Origin: Halorussus salilacus | Lineage (GTDB): Archaea > Halobacteriota > Halobacteria > Halobacteriales > Haladaptataceae | Direction: 5' to 3' | Assembly: GCF_024138125.1 (NCBI RefSeq) | Contig: NZ_CP099993.1 | Span: 2,046,001-2,110,000, forward strand | DNA: 64,000 nt | Shown here: positions 17,721 through 25,552 of the stretch, piece after piece | Numbering within the stretch: position 1 is the stretch's first letter | How the letters are laid out: each line of letters opens with the position of its first letter | Notes under the pieces: model-generated | The model's database searches: none | Told to the model about the DNA's origin: nothing | What the model saw: only the letters and a program-made list of their open reading frames with translations | Position numbers and translations under genes: made by a program

Positions 17721-18764
17721 TCAGTCGCTCGCGGATTCGAGCGCGCCGTTCGCGCCAAGCATCGCGGTCGCGCTCGCTCCGAGGAGTATCGGGAACCAGT
17801 AGGTCGCCCCGCGGTGGATGACCGCCGCCGCGCCCGCAGTCGCGGGGTCGACGCCCGCGACGGGAACGACGAGCAGGACGAGGGCGGCCTCGACGCCGCC
17901 GAGGCCGCCCGGGAGGGGGGTCACCCCGGCGACGCTCCCGAGCGGGACGATGAACAGCGCGGCCGCGAACGGGACGGCGTGGCCCAGCGCGAGAAGCGAC
18001 AGCCACAGCGAACTCGACAGCAGGAGCCACCCGAGCGCCGAGAACGCGAGTGCGACCGCCAATCCGCGGCGGTCGTCGGCGACCCGCTCCAGCGCGGCGA
18101 AAAAGCCCTCGATTCGGCGGCGAACTCCCGCCTCGTCGGGCGTGTCGGCACTCGGGACGACTCGCCCGAGCGCGCGACTCACGGGAACGAGGAGTCCGAC
18201 CGCGAGCGACGCCACCCCGTCGCGTGACCGCCACGCGAGGTACGCCGCCGCCGGAATCCCGAGCGCGAGCGCCGCGAGCGCGAGGACCGCGAACTCCACT
18301 CGCTCGCCCACCGTGAACCGGGTCGCGTAGTAGCCGACCCCGACCAGCGCGAACGAGACCGACGGCACGAAGTTGAGCGTGTCCACGCTCGCGACCGCCG
18401 CCAGCCCCTTCTCGTAGGGGACGCCGGTCGAGCGCGAGACGAGCAGGGCGCTGAACGGCTCGCCCCCGGCCTGTCCGAACGGGGTCACGTTGTTGGCGAA
18501 GGTCGCGCCCGCGAACAGCAGGAACGCCTGACGGACCGACACCTCGACCGCGATGACCCCGAGGACGGTCCGGAGCGCGAGGCTCCACGCGGTCAGCCAG
18601 CCAACCGCAACGACCCCGACTCCGGCGACTACGACCGGGTCGGCCCGGGACAGCGCCGCCGCCACGTCGCCGAGACCGACCACCGAGTACAGCCCCACCA
18701 GCACCGCGAGACCGGCCGCGAACCCGACGGCGACCGACCGCGCGTCCCCGGCGTCTACGTCCAT
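17721..18764 (-). CDS. Lysylphosphatidylglycerol-synthase-TM / UPF0104 family membrane protein
   Basis: 347 residues with about eight membrane helices. Conserved blocks are FANNVTPFGQAGGEP, SVDTLNFVPS and SVAGVTPLPGGLGGVEAALV, which define the flippase-like membrane domain found in MprF and in archaeal surface-glycan proteins. No MprF synthase domain is present. The usual inference is lipid or polyprenyl-linked sugar translocation, but the substrate cannot be read from sequence. It is divergent from thiL across a 145-base gap. Confidence 0.88.
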   Translation of the reverse strand: MDVDAGDARSVAVGFAAGLAVLVGLYSVVGLGDVAAALSRADPVVVAGVGVVAVGWLTAWSLALRTVLGVIAVEVSVRQAFLLFAGATFANNVTPFGQAGGEPFSALLVSRSTGVPYEKGLAAVASVDTLNFVPSVSFALVGVGYYATRFTVGERVEFAVLALAALALGIPAAAYLAWRSRDGVASLAVGLLVPVSRALGRVVPSADTPDEAGVRRRIEGFFAALERVADDRRGLAVALAFSALGWLLLSSSLWLSLLALGHAVPFAAALFIVPLGSVAGVTPLPGGLGGVEAALVLLVVPVAGVDPATAGAAAVIHRGATYWFPILLGASATAMLGANGALESASD

Positions 18765-18909
18765 GGCGTCCGCGAACGGTCGGTCGCGGCTTGAAGTCGG
18801 CGGGCGTACGCGGCGTTAAGCCACGGATACTCGACTCGCGCACGGCCGCGACCCCTCGCGACGCAGACGATACCAGAGCGCTTTCACGTCGGGGGGTCGA
18901 GTTCGGGAT

Positions 18910-19785
18910 ATGGACGAGCGGGACGCACTGTCGTTGCTCGCCGACCGACTCGCCCCCGCGGGCGACGACGCGGCGGTCGTCGACGGGCAGGTGCTGACCA
19001 CCGACATGCTCCACGAGACGACCGACTTCCCCGACGGGACGACCCGGTACACCGCGGGGTGGCGCGCGGTCGCGGCGTCGCTGTCGGACGTGGCCGCGAT
19101 GGGTGCCGAGGCGACGGCGGCGGTCGCGGTGTACGCCGCCCCGGCGTTCGACCCCGATGAGCTGGCCGACTTCGTCGCGGGCGCGAGCGACGCCTGCGAG
19201 GTGGTCGGCGCGGAGTACGTCGGCGGCGACTTGGACGAGAGCCGGGAGTTCACCACCGCGACCACGGCGCTCGGCCGGACCGACGACCCCGTTCTCCGGT
19301 CGGGCGCGAGCCCGGGCGAGCGCGTCTGCGTCACGGGCACGCTCGGCCGGAGCGCCGCCGCGATTCGGCTGTTCTCGCGGGGAGAAATCGAGCGCGCGAA
19401 CGAGCTGTTCCGGTTCGAACCCCGGGTTTCCGCGGGGCGCGCAGTCGCGCCCCACGCCACCGCGATGATGGATTCGAGCGACGGCCTCGCGCGCTCGCTC
19501 CACCAGCTCGCCGAAGCGAGCGACTGCGGCTTCGCGGTCGAGTCCGAGGCGGTCCCGGTGGACGAGGTGGTCCGCGAGGTGGCCGACGACGGGGCCGAGG
19601 TGCGCGAGCTCTCGACGTTCTTCGGCGAGGACTTCGAACTGGTGTTCACCGTGTCTGAGGATGACGTTCCGGCGGCCCGCCAGGCGTCGCCGACGCGGAT
19701 CTCGGTCATCGGCGAGGTCACGGAGGTGGGCGTCGAGATGGACGGCGAGGCGTTGCCGGACCGGGGGTTCACGCACGGTAAATAG
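18910..19785 (+). CDS. thiL: Thiamine-monophosphate kinase
   Basis: 291 residues. Conserved nucleotide and metal blocks are GDDAAVVDG near the N-terminus, TTDMLHETTDF, RAVAASLSDVAAMGA, GGDLDES, VTGTLGRSAA and MMDSSDGLARSLHQL. ThiL phosphorylates thiamine monophosphate to the active diphosphate. It looks monocistronic. I see no TPP riboswitch in the upstream gap. Confidence 0.95.
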   Translation: MDERDALSLLADRLAPAGDDAAVVDGQVLTTDMLHETTDFPDGTTRYTAGWRAVAASLSDVAAMGAEATAAVAVYAAPAFDPDELADFVAGASDACEVVGAEYVGGDLDESREFTTATTALGRTDDPVLRSGASPGERVCVTGTLGRSAAAIRLFSRGEIERANELFRFEPRVSAGRAVAPHATAMMDSSDGLARSLHQLAEASDCGFAVESEAVPVDEVVREVADDGAEVRELSTFFGEDFELVFTVSEDDVPAARQASPTRISVIGEVTEVGVEMDGEALPDRGFTHGK

Positions 19786-19833
19786 CGGGCGCTGACAGTC
19801 GGAACTTCGCCGAAAATCCCTGTCGCATCCGCG

Positions 19834-20121
19834 CTACCGGCCGTACTCTTTGTGGGCTTCCTCGATGGTCATCAGGTCGGTCACGCGCACTTCGCCCTCG
19901 TCTTCGAGGACGACGTAGAACGCCGTGTACGTCCGACCGACGTGTATCCGATATATCTCCTCGTCTTGGGCCTTCAGCTTCTTCTTGTCGCCCTGTCCGC
20001 GATCCGGATACGGGTTCTCTTCGAGGTGGCCGAGCGTCTCCGCGCAGATTCGCTGGCTCTTCTCGTCGAGGTCGGTGAAGAAGCCCTCCGCTTCTTCACT
20101 CAGAAGCACCTCGTAGCTCAT
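19834..20121 (-). CDS. relE: RelE/ParE-superfamily toxin
   Basis: 95 residues. The fold signature is the N-terminal YEVLLSEEAEGFFTDLDEK, basic loop KKKLKAQDEEIYRIHVG and late strand TYTAFYVVLEDEG. RelE-type toxins cleave mRNA on the ribosome. The gene overlaps the end of its antitoxin by 26 bases, so the two are co-translated. It is convergent with thiL, 48 bases away. Confidence 0.87.
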   Translation of the reverse strand: MSYEVLLSEEAEGFFTDLDEKSQRICAETLGHLEENPYPDRGQGDKKKLKAQDEEIYRIHVGRTYTAFYVVLEDEGEVRVTDLMTIEEAHKEYGR

Positions 20122-20305
20122 CGAGACTCGTCAGCTCCTCCCGGTCCGCGTCGCGGACCTCGCGCGCTCGCTCGGCGAGCCGACGTTCTCGATGCTCCTG
20201 AATCAGCTCCGCCAGGAGTTCGTCGAATGTCTGTCCCGGTTCCTTTAGAGCGTGCAACTGTCTCCATGTTTCTTCGGTGGTGGGGATGCGTTTGTCAGCT
20301 GACAT
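20096..20305 (-). CDS. RelB-like/VapB-type antitoxin for the RelE toxin
   Basis: 69 residues from the ATG at 20305. A GGAGG lies 6 nt before this ATG and directly abuts another ATG at 20311, so spacing favours 20305. The protein starts SADKRIPTTEETWRQLH, a short DNA-binding region typical of haloarchaeal antitoxins, then a long charged helix. It overlaps the toxin gene by 26 bases. The frame extends upstream to 20413 but that part has no family character. Confidence 0.82.
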   Translation of the reverse strand: MSADKRIPTTEETWRQLHALKEPGQTFDELLAELIQEHRERRLAERAREVRDADREELTSLDELRGASE

Positions 20306-20545
20306 TCGCATCCTCCTTGCCTCGAAGATTGAGAATCGCGCTCCATGTGGCGTGGGTCTGGTTTTGGGTTCCAACCATGGTTCTGTGGGAATTTCACTCA
20401 CAGCGAGTTTCATGCCCGGTGTCGAGGCGTTTTAGCTCCACGGCAGTCCCCATCGCTGTAAGTACAACACAGACTTACAACGCTTACAGTATAAACCTAG
20501 GGAATCCGCAGAGAAAAGCGACATCCAAATCAAACAGACGACTTC

Positions 20546-20718
20546 GAAAGCCCCCGCCCGCTCGCGGTCGCTCAGCGACATATCCTCCGCTCACTTCGTT
20601 CGCTCCGGATAGAGGTCGCTGAGGCGACTAAACTGCACGCGACCGGGCGGCCCCTTTCAGTCCCGCCCCGTTGGAACGGTTCGTCAGCCGATCCACGGCG
20701 GTTGATTCACCAGCCGAT
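20546..20718 (+). repeat. Dispersed structured element, family 1, copy B
   Basis: This lies in the 483-base gap between the antitoxin and the site-2 protease (20306-20788). It starts GAAAGCCCCCGCCCG and ends CCCCTTTCAGTCCC at 20651-20664, with a further tail (TTGATTCACCAGCCGAT) shared with copy A. Stems: CGCCCGCTCGCG with CGCGACCGGGCG (11 of 12 pairs), TCAGCGAC with GTCGCTGA, TATCC (20581) with GGATA (20607). The string GGCGACTAAACTGCACGCGA is almost invariant in A and B. The rest of the gap (about 20440-20540) is AT-richer and holds nothing I recognise. Confidence 0.75.
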
Positions 20719-20788
20719 TTCCGGTAGAACTTCCCACCGAGCAATCTGAGACGGCCGTGAACCGGGTGACAGAACTCGGAGAAAGCGG

Positions 20789-21907
20789 TCACGCGATTAT
20801 CTCGATGGGGACCGGCGTGAAACACAGCGCGCCGACCACGAACGTCAGGACGCCCACCAGCTTCCGCTTGGCGTCGAGTCCCTCGTCGTCGATGGGCCGC
20901 GCTGGACCGACGTAGGCGACCCACGTCGCCAGCAGGCCCCAGAACACCCACAGCACCGAGGCGTTGCTGACCTGCTCGACGTAGAAGACGTAGGCCGCGA
21001 GCGCGAACAGCGCGACCGGGACGAGCGCGGCGACCCGTTCCTGTTGCTCGCCGAGCATCGCGCGGACGATGTGGCCGCCGTCGAGCTGGCCGACCGGGAT
21101 GAGGTTGAGGAAGGTGATGAACATCCCGACCCACCCACCGATGACGACCGGATTGATCGCCTTCGCGGGGTCGGCGTAGGTGGTGGGTTGGCCCACCGCC
21201 CACGCGATGAACTCCAGCAGGGGCGGGTAGCCGAACTCGACCTCGATGGTGTTGGCGCTGTCGAGGGTCGCCTGAGACACCTCGACCGGGTCCATCGCGA
21301 GTCCGATGGCGGTCACGACGACTGTCGCCACCAGTCCCGCAATCGGCCCGGCGACCCCGATGTCGAAGAGGGCTTCGCGGTCGGGCATCTGGCCCTTCAT
21401 CCGGATGACCGCGCCCATCGTCCCGATGAGCGAGGGCATCGGGATGAAGTACGGCAGGGTCGCGTCGACGCCGTGGTACCGGGTCATCACGTAGTGGCCG
21501 AGTTCGTGGGTGGCCAGCACGCCCAGCACCGCGGCCGCGAAGGGCCACGCTTCGAGCATCGCGAGCGGGTCGGCGGCCACGTCGATGTGGTACCACGCGC
21601 TCCCGGCGTACAGCGTCGAGACCACCGTCAGGAGCAGGAGGACGACGTTCGTCCACGGAATTCCGTCGACGCCGGTCTCGGCGGGTTCGGCCACGAGGAC
21701 GTACTCGCCGGTCTTGGTGGTCAACTGGACTTCGTAGCCGTGTTCGCGGAACAGCGGCCACACAGCCTCCATGAGCCGGTCCCGGGGTACCAGCGGCTCG
21801 CCGTAGTACACCAGTTGCTCGCCGTCGTGGCGGGTCTCGTACACCCGGAAGACCGAGCGGAGTCGCTCCAGCGCCGGACCGTCGACTGGCGGGTCGCTCG
21901 AACCCAT
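20789..21907 (-). CDS. Site-2 protease family (M50) membrane metalloprotease
   Basis: 372 residues. A soluble N-terminal domain (1-85) is followed by about six membrane helices. The zinc site HELGH lies at about 134-138 and the second metal motif is NLIPVGQLDGGH. Such proteases cut substrates within the membrane, often anti-sigma factors or lipoprotein remnants; archaeal substrates are unknown. The soluble domain (RVYETRHDGEQLVYYGEP) is seen in haloarchaeal members. Its transcript probably ends near structured element B. Confidence 0.92.
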   Translation of the reverse strand: MGSSDPPVDGPALERLRSVFRVYETRHDGEQLVYYGEPLVPRDRLMEAVWPLFREHGYEVQLTTKTGEYVLVAEPAETGVDGIPWTNVVLLLLTVVSTLYAGSAWYHIDVAADPLAMLEAWPFAAAVLGVLATHELGHYVMTRYHGVDATLPYFIPMPSLIGTMGAVIRMKGQMPDREALFDIGVAGPIAGLVATVVVTAIGLAMDPVEVSQATLDSANTIEVEFGYPPLLEFIAWAVGQPTTYADPAKAINPVVIGGWVGMFITFLNLIPVGQLDGGHIVRAMLGEQQERVAALVPVALFALAAYVFYVEQVSNASVLWVFWGLLATWVAYVGPARPIDDEGLDAKRKLVGVLTFVVGALCFTPVPIEIIA

Positions 21908-22004
21908 TCGGCTGACAGTACGTCGTCGGCGTTGATAAACCCCCGGACGCGGGCGGGTCGTGCGTACTGGGGCGGTCCGGCGAGTGCGGGGCGACGGTCC
22001 GGCA

Positions 22005-22034
22005 CCCGCGGGGCCGCTCGCGCGGCCCCGCGGG
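22005..22034. terminator. 13-bp perfect hairpin after the AEC transporter gene
   Basis: Arms 22005-22017 and 22022-22034, loop TCGC, ending 2 nt before the transporter stop codon region (minus strand). It probably marks the transporter transcript end; no T-tract is present. Confidence 0.55.
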
Positions 22035-22036
22035 AC

Positions 22037-22990
22037 TCACACGACCAGTTCCGCCTGCAACACCGCGATGAGGGTGGTGAGCGTGACCACGCTGGCGAGC
22101 GTGCTGGCGAAGATGGCGGTGCTGATGTACTCGGGCCCGGTCAGCCCCTCCGCGCCCTCGTCGTACTCGATGGAGAGGATGAGCGGCGTGACCGCCGCGG
22201 GCATCGCGCATTCGAGGACGAACACGCGCGCGACCGTGGGGTCCTCGGGGAGTCCGACCGCGAGCGCGACCCCGACCGCGACCACCGGCGCGACCACGAG
22301 CTTCAGCCCGTTCGAGACCGCGACCCGCGAGAGCGACGCGCCGTGGCGGGTGTTCGCGAGCTGGATGCCGAGGGTCAGCAGCATCACGGGGATGGCCGAA
22401 TCGCCGACGAGCCGCAGGGTCTCCATCGCGGCGATGTCGGTCGGGGGCACGACCCCAAACCACCGGGCCAGCCCCGCCGCGAGGACGGCGTACACCAGCG
22501 GGAGCTTGAACACCTCCGTGACGGCCGCGCGCGTGGTGATCTCCTCGCCGCGGGAGGCGAGGTACACCCCGACGGTGTACATCAGCACCGACTGGACCGC
22601 GATGAACAGGACCGCGGTCGAGCGACCCACCGCGCCGAACGCGAACGCCGCCAGCGGGATGCCGTAGTTGCCCGCGTTCGGGAACGACGACGAGAGGACC
22701 AGCGACCCCAAGACGGGCTCGGTCTCGCCGAGCAGGCGGCCCACCCCCTCCGAGAGCGCCACCATGGCGAGCGTGAACCCGGCGACTCCGGCGACGAGCC
22801 TCGCCGCGAGCCCGCCCGACAGCGACGAGGTCGCGAGGCTGTAGAAGACGAGCGCCGGGGTGAGGACGTAGATTGTTATCGTCCCGAGCGCGTCCACGTC
22901 GACGTCCCGGACCCGTCCGAGGAGGAAGCCCACCGCGGCGACCGAGAGGACCGGCAGGATGGCCGTGGTCAGCGCCGAGACGAGTGACAC
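22037..22990 (-). CDS. AEC-family (auxin efflux carrier-like) transporter
   Basis: 317 residues from a GTG at 22990 (VSLVSALTTAILPVL). About ten membrane helices; conserved FPNAGNYGIPLAAFAFG in the first half and VMLLTLGIQLA in the middle identify the family, with the late AMPAAVTPLILSIEYD. Members export or import small organic anions; the substrate is unknown. A longer upstream frame is Arg-rich shadow sequence and is not included. Confidence 0.86.
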   Translation of the reverse strand: MSLVSALTTAILPVLSVAAVGFLLGRVRDVDVDALGTITIYVLTPALVFYSLATSSLSGGLAARLVAGVAGFTLAMVALSEGVGRLLGETEPVLGSLVLSSSFPNAGNYGIPLAAFAFGAVGRSTAVLFIAVQSVLMYTVGVYLASRGEEITTRAAVTEVFKLPLVYAVLAAGLARWFGVVPPTDIAAMETLRLVGDSAIPVMLLTLGIQLANTRHGASLSRVAVSNGLKLVVAPVVAVGVALAVGLPEDPTVARVFVLECAMPAAVTPLILSIEYDEGAEGLTGPEYISTAIFASTLASVVTLTTLIAVLQAELVV

Positions 22991-23151
22991 GACCGGAACG
23001 TGTCGCGGGTGGACTACAAACCTGTCGAAGGCGGCGACCCGTTCGGGTCGCTCGCGGAGCGGTTCGAGAAGGGAAACGTCCGAAAGGGGACCAATCGGAC
23101 GCGAAGCGCGCGATTCGGTTCGGGGCTCGATTCGGAGCGGGCGGGGACTTC

Positions 23152-23403
23152 TTACGCGGGCGAGACGCGCCAGGTGGTCGCGCTCGTGTACGACCACTTC
23201 TCGATCTCGAGGTCGGCGGCCGACTCTTTGAGCTTCACCATCAGCGCGCCGATCTCCTTGGCCGAGAGGCCGACCTCGTCTGCGATGAACTTGCTCTTGA
23301 AGTACATCTCCCCGTCGTCGGCCTTCCGGCGGAGGAACTGCTGGAGGCGCTGTTCCTTCGACTGCGGTTCGGGGGTTTCGGAGGGCTTCGTCGTTGCGCT
23401 CAT
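23152..23403 (-). CDS. Small haloarchaeal winged-helix-like protein (DUF7123-like)
   Basis: 83 residues. After a disordered start (SATTKPSETPEPQS) the core EQRLQQFLRRKADDGEMYFK, GLSAKEIGALMVKLKE and the end TSATTWRVSPA resemble a compact helix-turn-helix domain conserved in haloarchaea. I recall the name DUF7123 but cannot verify the number. The strict conservation pattern suggests nucleic-acid binding. The 238-base gap upstream is AT-rich with several TTTAAAA-like boxes and is probably its promoter region. Confidence 0.82.
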   Translation of the reverse strand: MSATTKPSETPEPQSKEQRLQQFLRRKADDGEMYFKSKFIADEVGLSAKEIGALMVKLKESAADLEIEKWSYTSATTWRVSPA

Positions 23404-23641
23404 GCTTCGTTCCCTCTTTGGAGACGGGGGGTGTTATAAAGGGGAGACGGTTAGTGTCGTTTTCCGAATATTCACCTTCTGGAGCCGACACGAAACCCGA
23501 AAATGGGGTAAAAGTAACGTTTTACGACGTTTTCTGCGGCGCTTAGATAGTTTAAAACCGGTCCTGTGGTTTTGTTCCGCCTCTGTCCGTGTTGGCTCCA
23601 ACGTCTTGCGAGAAGCTGACACGGATTCGCCGATTCGGGGG

Positions 23642-24445
23642 TCAGGACCGCTCGTGGACCCAGAACTGCTCGTCGGTCGTGACCTCCTTCTTGAACAGGG
23701 GCACCTCGTCCTTGAGGCGATTGATGCCGTCCTCGACCGTTCGGAAGGCCTCCTCGCGGTGGCCCGCCAGCACCACCACGAAGACGATGTCCTCGCCGTA
23801 CTCGACGACCCCGGTCCGGTGGTGCAGTAGCACCTCGAAGACGCCCTCGCGCTCCTCCAGTTCCGCGCGGATGGCGTCCATCCGCTCTTCGGCGACGCCA
23901 TCGTACTTCTCGAATTCGAGGAATTGGGTCGGCTCGTCGTCGGGGTCCTCCTTCGCGCGCACCCGGCCGGTGAAGGTGGCGATGGCACCCGAGTAGGGCG
24001 CGTCCTCGGAGCGCTTGGTCTGGGCGACCAGCGATTCGAGGGTCTCGTGGGGTTCGGTGGCCGCCAGCTTCGTAGCGACCTCGGCGGGGTCGAGCGCGTC
24101 TGCGTCCTCGACTTCGAGCAAGGTCTCGCCCGCGGGGTCGGTCTCGGGGTCGCCGACGACGACCGCGGGGACAGCGGCGTCCGGATAGTTCGCGAGGAGC
24201 GCGTAGTCGTACTCGGGCGCGAGGTCGTCGAGGAGGTCCGGGAGGTCCCGGTCGCGCCCCGAGGCGGTCCAGCCCTGCTCGGAGAGTCGGTACGTCACGT
24301 CTGCCCCGGAGCCGTCGGCTTCGTCGGTGTCGGTCGAGTCGCGCTCGACGAGTGCGACCCGGCCGTCCGCGCCGAAGTGGTCGGCCAGTTCGTCGGCGAC
24401 CGCTCGCGTCTCGCGTTCGGGTCCGACGACGCCCAGCACGTACAT
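23642..24445 (-). CDS. moaE: Molybdopterin synthase catalytic subunit MoaE with N-terminal MobB-like domain
   Basis: 267 residues. The C-terminal half (about 130-267) is MoaE: YSGAIATFTGRVRAKED, LEFEKYDGVAEERMDAI, VLLHHRTGVVEYGEDIVFVV and the end PLFKKEVTTDEQFWVHE with the catalytic lysine region. MoaE with MoaD inserts the dithiolene sulfurs of molybdopterin. The N-terminal half resembles MobB in shape, but its loop reads GVVGPERET instead of a GxxxxGK(S/T) P-loop, so GTP binding is doubtful. No moaD gene is nearby. Confidence 0.86.
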   Translation of the reverse strand: MYVLGVVGPERETRAVADELADHFGADGRVALVERDSTDTDEADGSGADVTYRLSEQGWTASGRDRDLPDLLDDLAPEYDYALLANYPDAAVPAVVVGDPETDPAGETLLEVEDADALDPAEVATKLAATEPHETLESLVAQTKRSEDAPYSGAIATFTGRVRAKEDPDDEPTQFLEFEKYDGVAEERMDAIRAELEEREGVFEVLLHHRTGVVEYGEDIVFVVVLAGHREEAFRTVEDGINRLKDEVPLFKKEVTTDEQFWVHERS

Positions 24446-24533
24446 GGTCGATACGATGGTCGGGCTGCGCTTGTAGCCTTCGGTGGAAGGGTGTGAGTCG
24501 GTTCGGTCGAAGTCTCCGAGACGGCGCAGTGAA

Positions 24534-24656
24534 GCTAGCTACTCCCGGTACCTATGAGACCGCACCGCGACCGCGAGCCACACGCCTCCCCAACCGACTG
24601 CGTTTCTCGGCGACTCGTTTCACTCGTCGCCTGCGATACTCGTCCCTCGCGCGCCT
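24534..24656 (+). repeat. Dispersed element, family 2, copy 1
   Basis: This lies in the 381-base gap between moaE and pyrH (24446-24826). It starts GCTAGCTACTCCCGGTACCT and passes through CGCACCGCGACCGC and CCTCCCCAACC to TGCGTTTCTCGG, a variable hairpin, then TGCGATACTCGTCCCTCGCG. Copies 2 (29791, inverted) and 3 (62025) share both ends but have different middle hairpins. Beyond it, 24657-24826 holds the pyrH promoter with TATA-like CTTAAGG at 24794-24800. Confidence 0.75.
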
Positions 24657-24826
24657 TGGCGCGGCCTCAAACAGCGAGACCGCGCCAGCGCGCGCCGGGT
24701 GGACGGTTCGCGCGGCGACGGGGAGTGTGAAGTTCGCCCGGCGACGGTCCGTGTGAACGTGTCGGCAAGCGACCCTCCCCGAAGTTGGCAATCCTTAAGG
24801 CCGCGACCGGGCAATAGCGCGACAAC

Positions 24827-25552
24827 ATGAAAGTAGTCGTCTCCATCGGCGGGAGCGTCCTCGCCCCGGACCTCGGCTCCGAACGAGTGCGCGACCACGC
24901 CGAGGTCATCGAGGACCTCGACGCCGAGGGCTGTACGGTCGGAACGGTCGTGGGCGGCGGGGGAGTCGCCCGGGAGTACATCGGCACGGCGCGCGAACTG
25001 GGCGCGAACGAGATCGAACTCGACGACATCGGCATCGACGTGACCCGGCTGAACGCCCGCCTGCTCATCGCCGCGCTCGGCGAGGGGGCCGCCCCGAGCC
25101 CGCCCGAGGACTACGAGTCGGCGGGCGCGGCGATGCACCGGGGAGACATCGCGGTCATGGGCGGCGTGACGCCCGGCCAGACCACCGACGCCGTGAGCGC
25201 GGCGCTGGCGGAGTACACCAACGCCGACCTGCTGGTCTACGCCACCAGCGTCCCCGGCGTGTTCAGCGACGACCCCAACGAGACCGACGACGCCCGGAAG
25301 TACGACGAGATCACCGCGAGCGAACTCGTCGACGTCATCGCGGGCATCGAGATGAACGCGGGGAGCTCCGCGCCCGTCGACCTGCTCGCCGCGAAGCTCA
25401 TCGAGCGGTCGGGCGTGCGCACCATCGTCCTCGACGGCACCGAGCCCGAGCGCATCGCCGACGCGGTCCGGTTCGGCGAGCACGATGGCACCGACATCAT
25501 CCCCGAGGGCACCGACGACCAGATGACCTACTGGGCGACCGACGAGCGATGA
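24827..25552 (+). CDS. pyrH: UMP kinase
   Basis: 241 residues, amino-acid-kinase fold. Signature blocks: VVVSIGGSVLAPDL at the N-terminus, TVVGGGGVAREYIG, and the late ADLLVYATSVPGVFSDDPN with NAGSSAPVDLLAAKLI. The archaeal PyrH phosphorylates UMP to UDP. Its stop overlaps the lysS start (ATGA at 25549), so the genes are translationally coupled. Confidence 0.95.
   Translation: MKVVVSIGGSVLAPDLGSERVRDHAEVIEDLDAEGCTVGTVVGGGGVAREYIGTARELGANEIELDDIGIDVTRLNARLLIAALGEGAAPSPPEDYESAGAAMHRGDIAVMGGVTPGQTTDAVSAALAEYTNADLLVYATSVPGVFSDDPNETDDARKYDEITASELVDVIAGIEMNAGSSAPVDLLAAKLIERSGVRTIVLDGTEPERIADAVRFGEHDGTDIIPEGTDDQMTYWATDER

Noticed and set aside
18765-18909. TPP riboswitch before thiL
   Set aside because: No conserved thi-box sequence in the 145-base gap; the gene encodes a kinase often not under such control in archaea.
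17197-19776. A minus-strand frame of 859 codons joining eS19 to upstream sequence
   Set aside because: Only the last 151 codons are a protein family (eS19); the rest is antisense to thiL and out of frame with the membrane gene.
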